In this document: positions 7,242 through 9,769 of the stretch, piece after piece | How the letters are laid out: each line of letters begins with the position of its first letter | Position numbering within the stretch: position 1 is the first letter of the stretch | From: Gammaproteobacteria bacterium | GTDB lineage: Bacteria > Pseudomonadota > Gammaproteobacteria > DSM-26407 | DNA length: 9,769 bases | Assembly: GCA_028694565.1 (NCBI GenBank) | Contig: JAQVKR010000066.1 | Location: 1-9,769, forward strand | Direction: 5' to 3' | Position numbers and translations under genes: made by a program | The notes under the pieces: generated by a model | Seen by the model: only the letters and a program-made list of their open reading frames with translations | Databases searched by the model: none | Told to the model about the DNA's origin: nothing

Positions 7242-7517
7242 CACCACGAAGGCACGAAGAACACGAAGGAAAAGACGGTCCATCCGCAGATTACGCAGAT
7301 TACGCAGATTACGCAGATTCCGGATTGCCGTGACAGGATGTATGGGCTGACCGTGCAGCCATGAGGACTTGTGACGATTGAACTCCCGTCCCTGGCCACC
7401 GTAGCCGGGAGCGCTGTCGAGCAATTCCGTGTTCCACAATGATATCTGCGTAATCCGCGTAATCTGCGGTTAAAACATCTTTCCGCTTTTCTTCGTGTTC
7501 TTCGTGCCTTCGTGGTG
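7242..7517. repeat. 276-bp inverted-repeat element between ispD and ftsB
   Basis: The outer arms (7242-7268 and 7491-7517) are perfect inverted copies of 27 bases, built from a CACGAAG unit occurring three times per arm. The inner arms (7284-7308 and 7445-7469) are inverted copies of 25 bases with one mismatch. A core of about 125 bp (7320-7444) shows no coding signs. Fragments of the outer arm (TTTTCACCAC at 7221-7230 and 7238-7247) suggest a second, partial boundary. Families of intergenic repeats with CACGAAG and CGCAGATTA arms are, to my recollection, scattered in many GC-rich bacterial genomes and often give spurious proteins. It could be a MITE-like or structured element; no target-site duplication is evident. 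Confidence 0.8.
7285..7319. repeat. Tandem 9-bp repeat (CGCAGATTA) in the inverted-repeat element
   Basis: CGCAGATTA is repeated at 7285, 7294 and 7303 without spacers, with a fourth copy lacking the last base at 7312-7319. The inverted partner at 7445-7469 has only about three units with one change, so the copy number differs between arms. This is consistent with slippage after insertion. Confidence 0.9.
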
Positions 7518-7556
7518 TGCTCCTCATCGTTACCCGGTCGCGTCCGAAAGACGCGC

Positions 7557-7832
7557 TCACTCCACCAGGAGGAAGAAGGTCTCGCCTTCCCGGATCATCC
7601 CCAGTTCGCTGCGGGCGCGCTCCTCGATGGCCTCCAGCCCCTGCTTGAGATCGCGGACCTCCGCCTCCAGGACCTGGTTGCGTTCACGCTGCTCGGCGTT
7701 GGTCTGCTCCTGCAGCTTCACCGACTGCCGCAGGCGCCAGACCTCGGCGAGGCTGCCCTCGCCGAACCAGAGCCGGGCCTGGAGCGATACCAGCACCATC
7801 ACCAGCACAACGATGACCCATTTAACGGTCAC
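7557..7832 (-). CDS. ftsB: Cell division protein FtsB
   Basis: FtsB is a small bitopic inner-membrane protein that joins FtsL and FtsQ in the divisome and helps trigger septal wall synthesis. The 91-residue product (103 in E. coli) has a transmembrane helix at about 5-20, the conserved RLWFG (20-24), a coiled coil at about 29-72 and the family block ERARSELGMIREGETFF (71-87). The start codon is GTG at 7832; an in-frame stop lies five codons upstream and no good ribosome binding site is visible, so coupling to eno (53 bp upstream, same direction) is possible. It follows eno as in many gammaproteobacteria. Compared with E. coli the tail after the GETF block is very short. Confidence 0.95.
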   Translation of the reverse strand: MTVKWVIVVLVMVLVSLQARLWFGEGSLAEVWRLRQSVKLQEQTNAEQRERNQVLEAEVRDLKQGLEAIEERARSELGMIREGETFFLLVE

Positions 7833-7885
7833 GGCCCGCGTGACTCACGCTCCGGGTCGCAGGTCCGCATTGCCGCCGCGGAACC

Positions 7886-9409
<1,524 letters not shown>

Positions 9410-9682
9410 TCATTTCAGCTCATCGAAACCGTTCGCCTTCACGGCGCGGTCGATTGCAACCAGAGTCTCGAGCAGCGCCTCCAGCCGCCCCAGGGGCCAG
9501 GCGTTGGGCCCGTCGCTGAGCGCCTCGTCGGGACGCGGGTGGGTCTCCATGAACAGGCCCGAGACCCCGGCGGCCACGGCGGCGCGCGCCAGCACCGGAA
9601 CGAATTCGCGCTGCCCGCCGGAGGCGCCGCCCCGCCCGCCCGGCAGCTGTACCGAGTGGGTGGCGTCGAACACCAGGCCAGG
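9410..9682 (-). pseudogene. kdsA: kdsA 3' remnant (3-deoxy-8-phosphooctulonate synthase), 5' part missing
   Basis: KdsA condenses phosphoenolpyruvate and arabinose 5-phosphate to KDO 8-phosphate for the lipopolysaccharide core. The visible ~91 codons encode the C-terminal third: [41 protein letters not shown] and [10 protein letters not shown], ending FDELK. The full enzyme has about 280 residues. Upstream of [10 protein letters not shown] the sequence no longer matches the family and the frame runs into TAG at 9709-9707 within nine codons. An alternative start, GTG at 9673, would give only a barrel fragment lacking the PEP and arabinose-phosphate sites of the N-terminal half. The break may be an insertion, a rearrangement, or a chimeric contig end; the gene order (kdsA before eno) is the normal one, and an intact copy would be expected elsewhere. 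Confidence 0.8.
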
Positions 9683-9769
9683 CTTATTGCAACCGCAGAT
9701 CTGGTGCTAACACGCCCTGATTGTAATCGCCCGTTGCGGCAGCGGGGATGCCGGCCTCTACCGATTTAA
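9683..9769. other. Unassigned sequence abutting the broken kdsA
   Basis: These 87 bp do not continue the KdsA protein. One minus-strand frame is open from the window edge and stops with TAA right at the junction (ending [10 protein letters not shown]), which would fit the end of another gene, for example one carried by an inserted element, but I do not recognise it. GC content is visibly lower than in the neighbouring genes. Confidence 0.35.

Noticed and set aside
7285..7319. Possible CRISPR array
   Set aside because: The 9-bp units are directly adjacent with no spacers, are too short, and no cas gene is nearby.
7224..7560. Small frames encoding RNLRNLR or DYADYAD repeats
   Set aside because: They are translations of the CGCAGATTA and CACGAAG repeats in the inverted-repeat element, on both strands, not genes.

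Overview
The window looks like a GC-rich gammaproteobacterial chromosome segment. It carries the conserved block kdsA–eno–ftsB–ispD–ispF–truD–surE–pcm–yqaA–nlpD–rpoS, all on the minus strand, so transcription runs from the right end to the left. This order, with ftsB after eno and nlpD–rpoS at the end, is typical of Gammaproteobacteria. Base composition and the yqaA gene between pcm and nlpD would fit a Chromatiales-like or related lineage, but the sequence alone does not name a genus.

Right to left: the end of the window holds unassigned DNA (9683-9769) joined to the last ~90 codons of kdsA (KDO-8-phosphate synthase). The 5' two thirds of kdsA are absent and its frame is closed by a stop. 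After a GC-rich nested palindrome comes eno (enolase), then ftsB (divisome). A 276-bp inverted-repeat element sits between ftsB and ispD. Next is a tightly coupled run: ispD/ispF (MEP isoprenoid pathway) and truD (tRNA pseudouridine synthase), then, after a 129-bp gap with a candidate promoter, surE (nucleotidase), pcm (isoaspartyl repair) and yqaA (membrane protein). Within each run stop and start codons overlap by 1-4 nt. nlpD (activator of septal amidase) and rpoS (stationary-phase sigma factor) follow, separated by a 363-bp gap that probably holds the rpoS leader.

The most interesting part is the left 300 bp. Downstream of rpoS, on the same strand, is a compact segment of about 170 nt with eleven GGA motifs, many in small hairpin loops. 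It includes a 12-nt GGA-bearing unit repeated in tandem, and it ends in a textbook intrinsic terminator. This is the expected layout of a CsrA/RsmA-sequestering RNA, and it lies where Pseudomonas carries rsmZ (directly after rpoS). Four nt beyond the terminator's U-tract begins the 5' end of a group II intron resembling class IIC, the class known to insert behind terminator hairpins. The intron runs out of the window on the left.

Together the window links envelope, isoprenoid, tRNA and protein-repair housekeeping genes to stationary-phase control (RpoS plus a probable Csr/Rsm sponge RNA), with three signs of genome plasticity: the intron, the inverted-repeat element and the broken kdsA.
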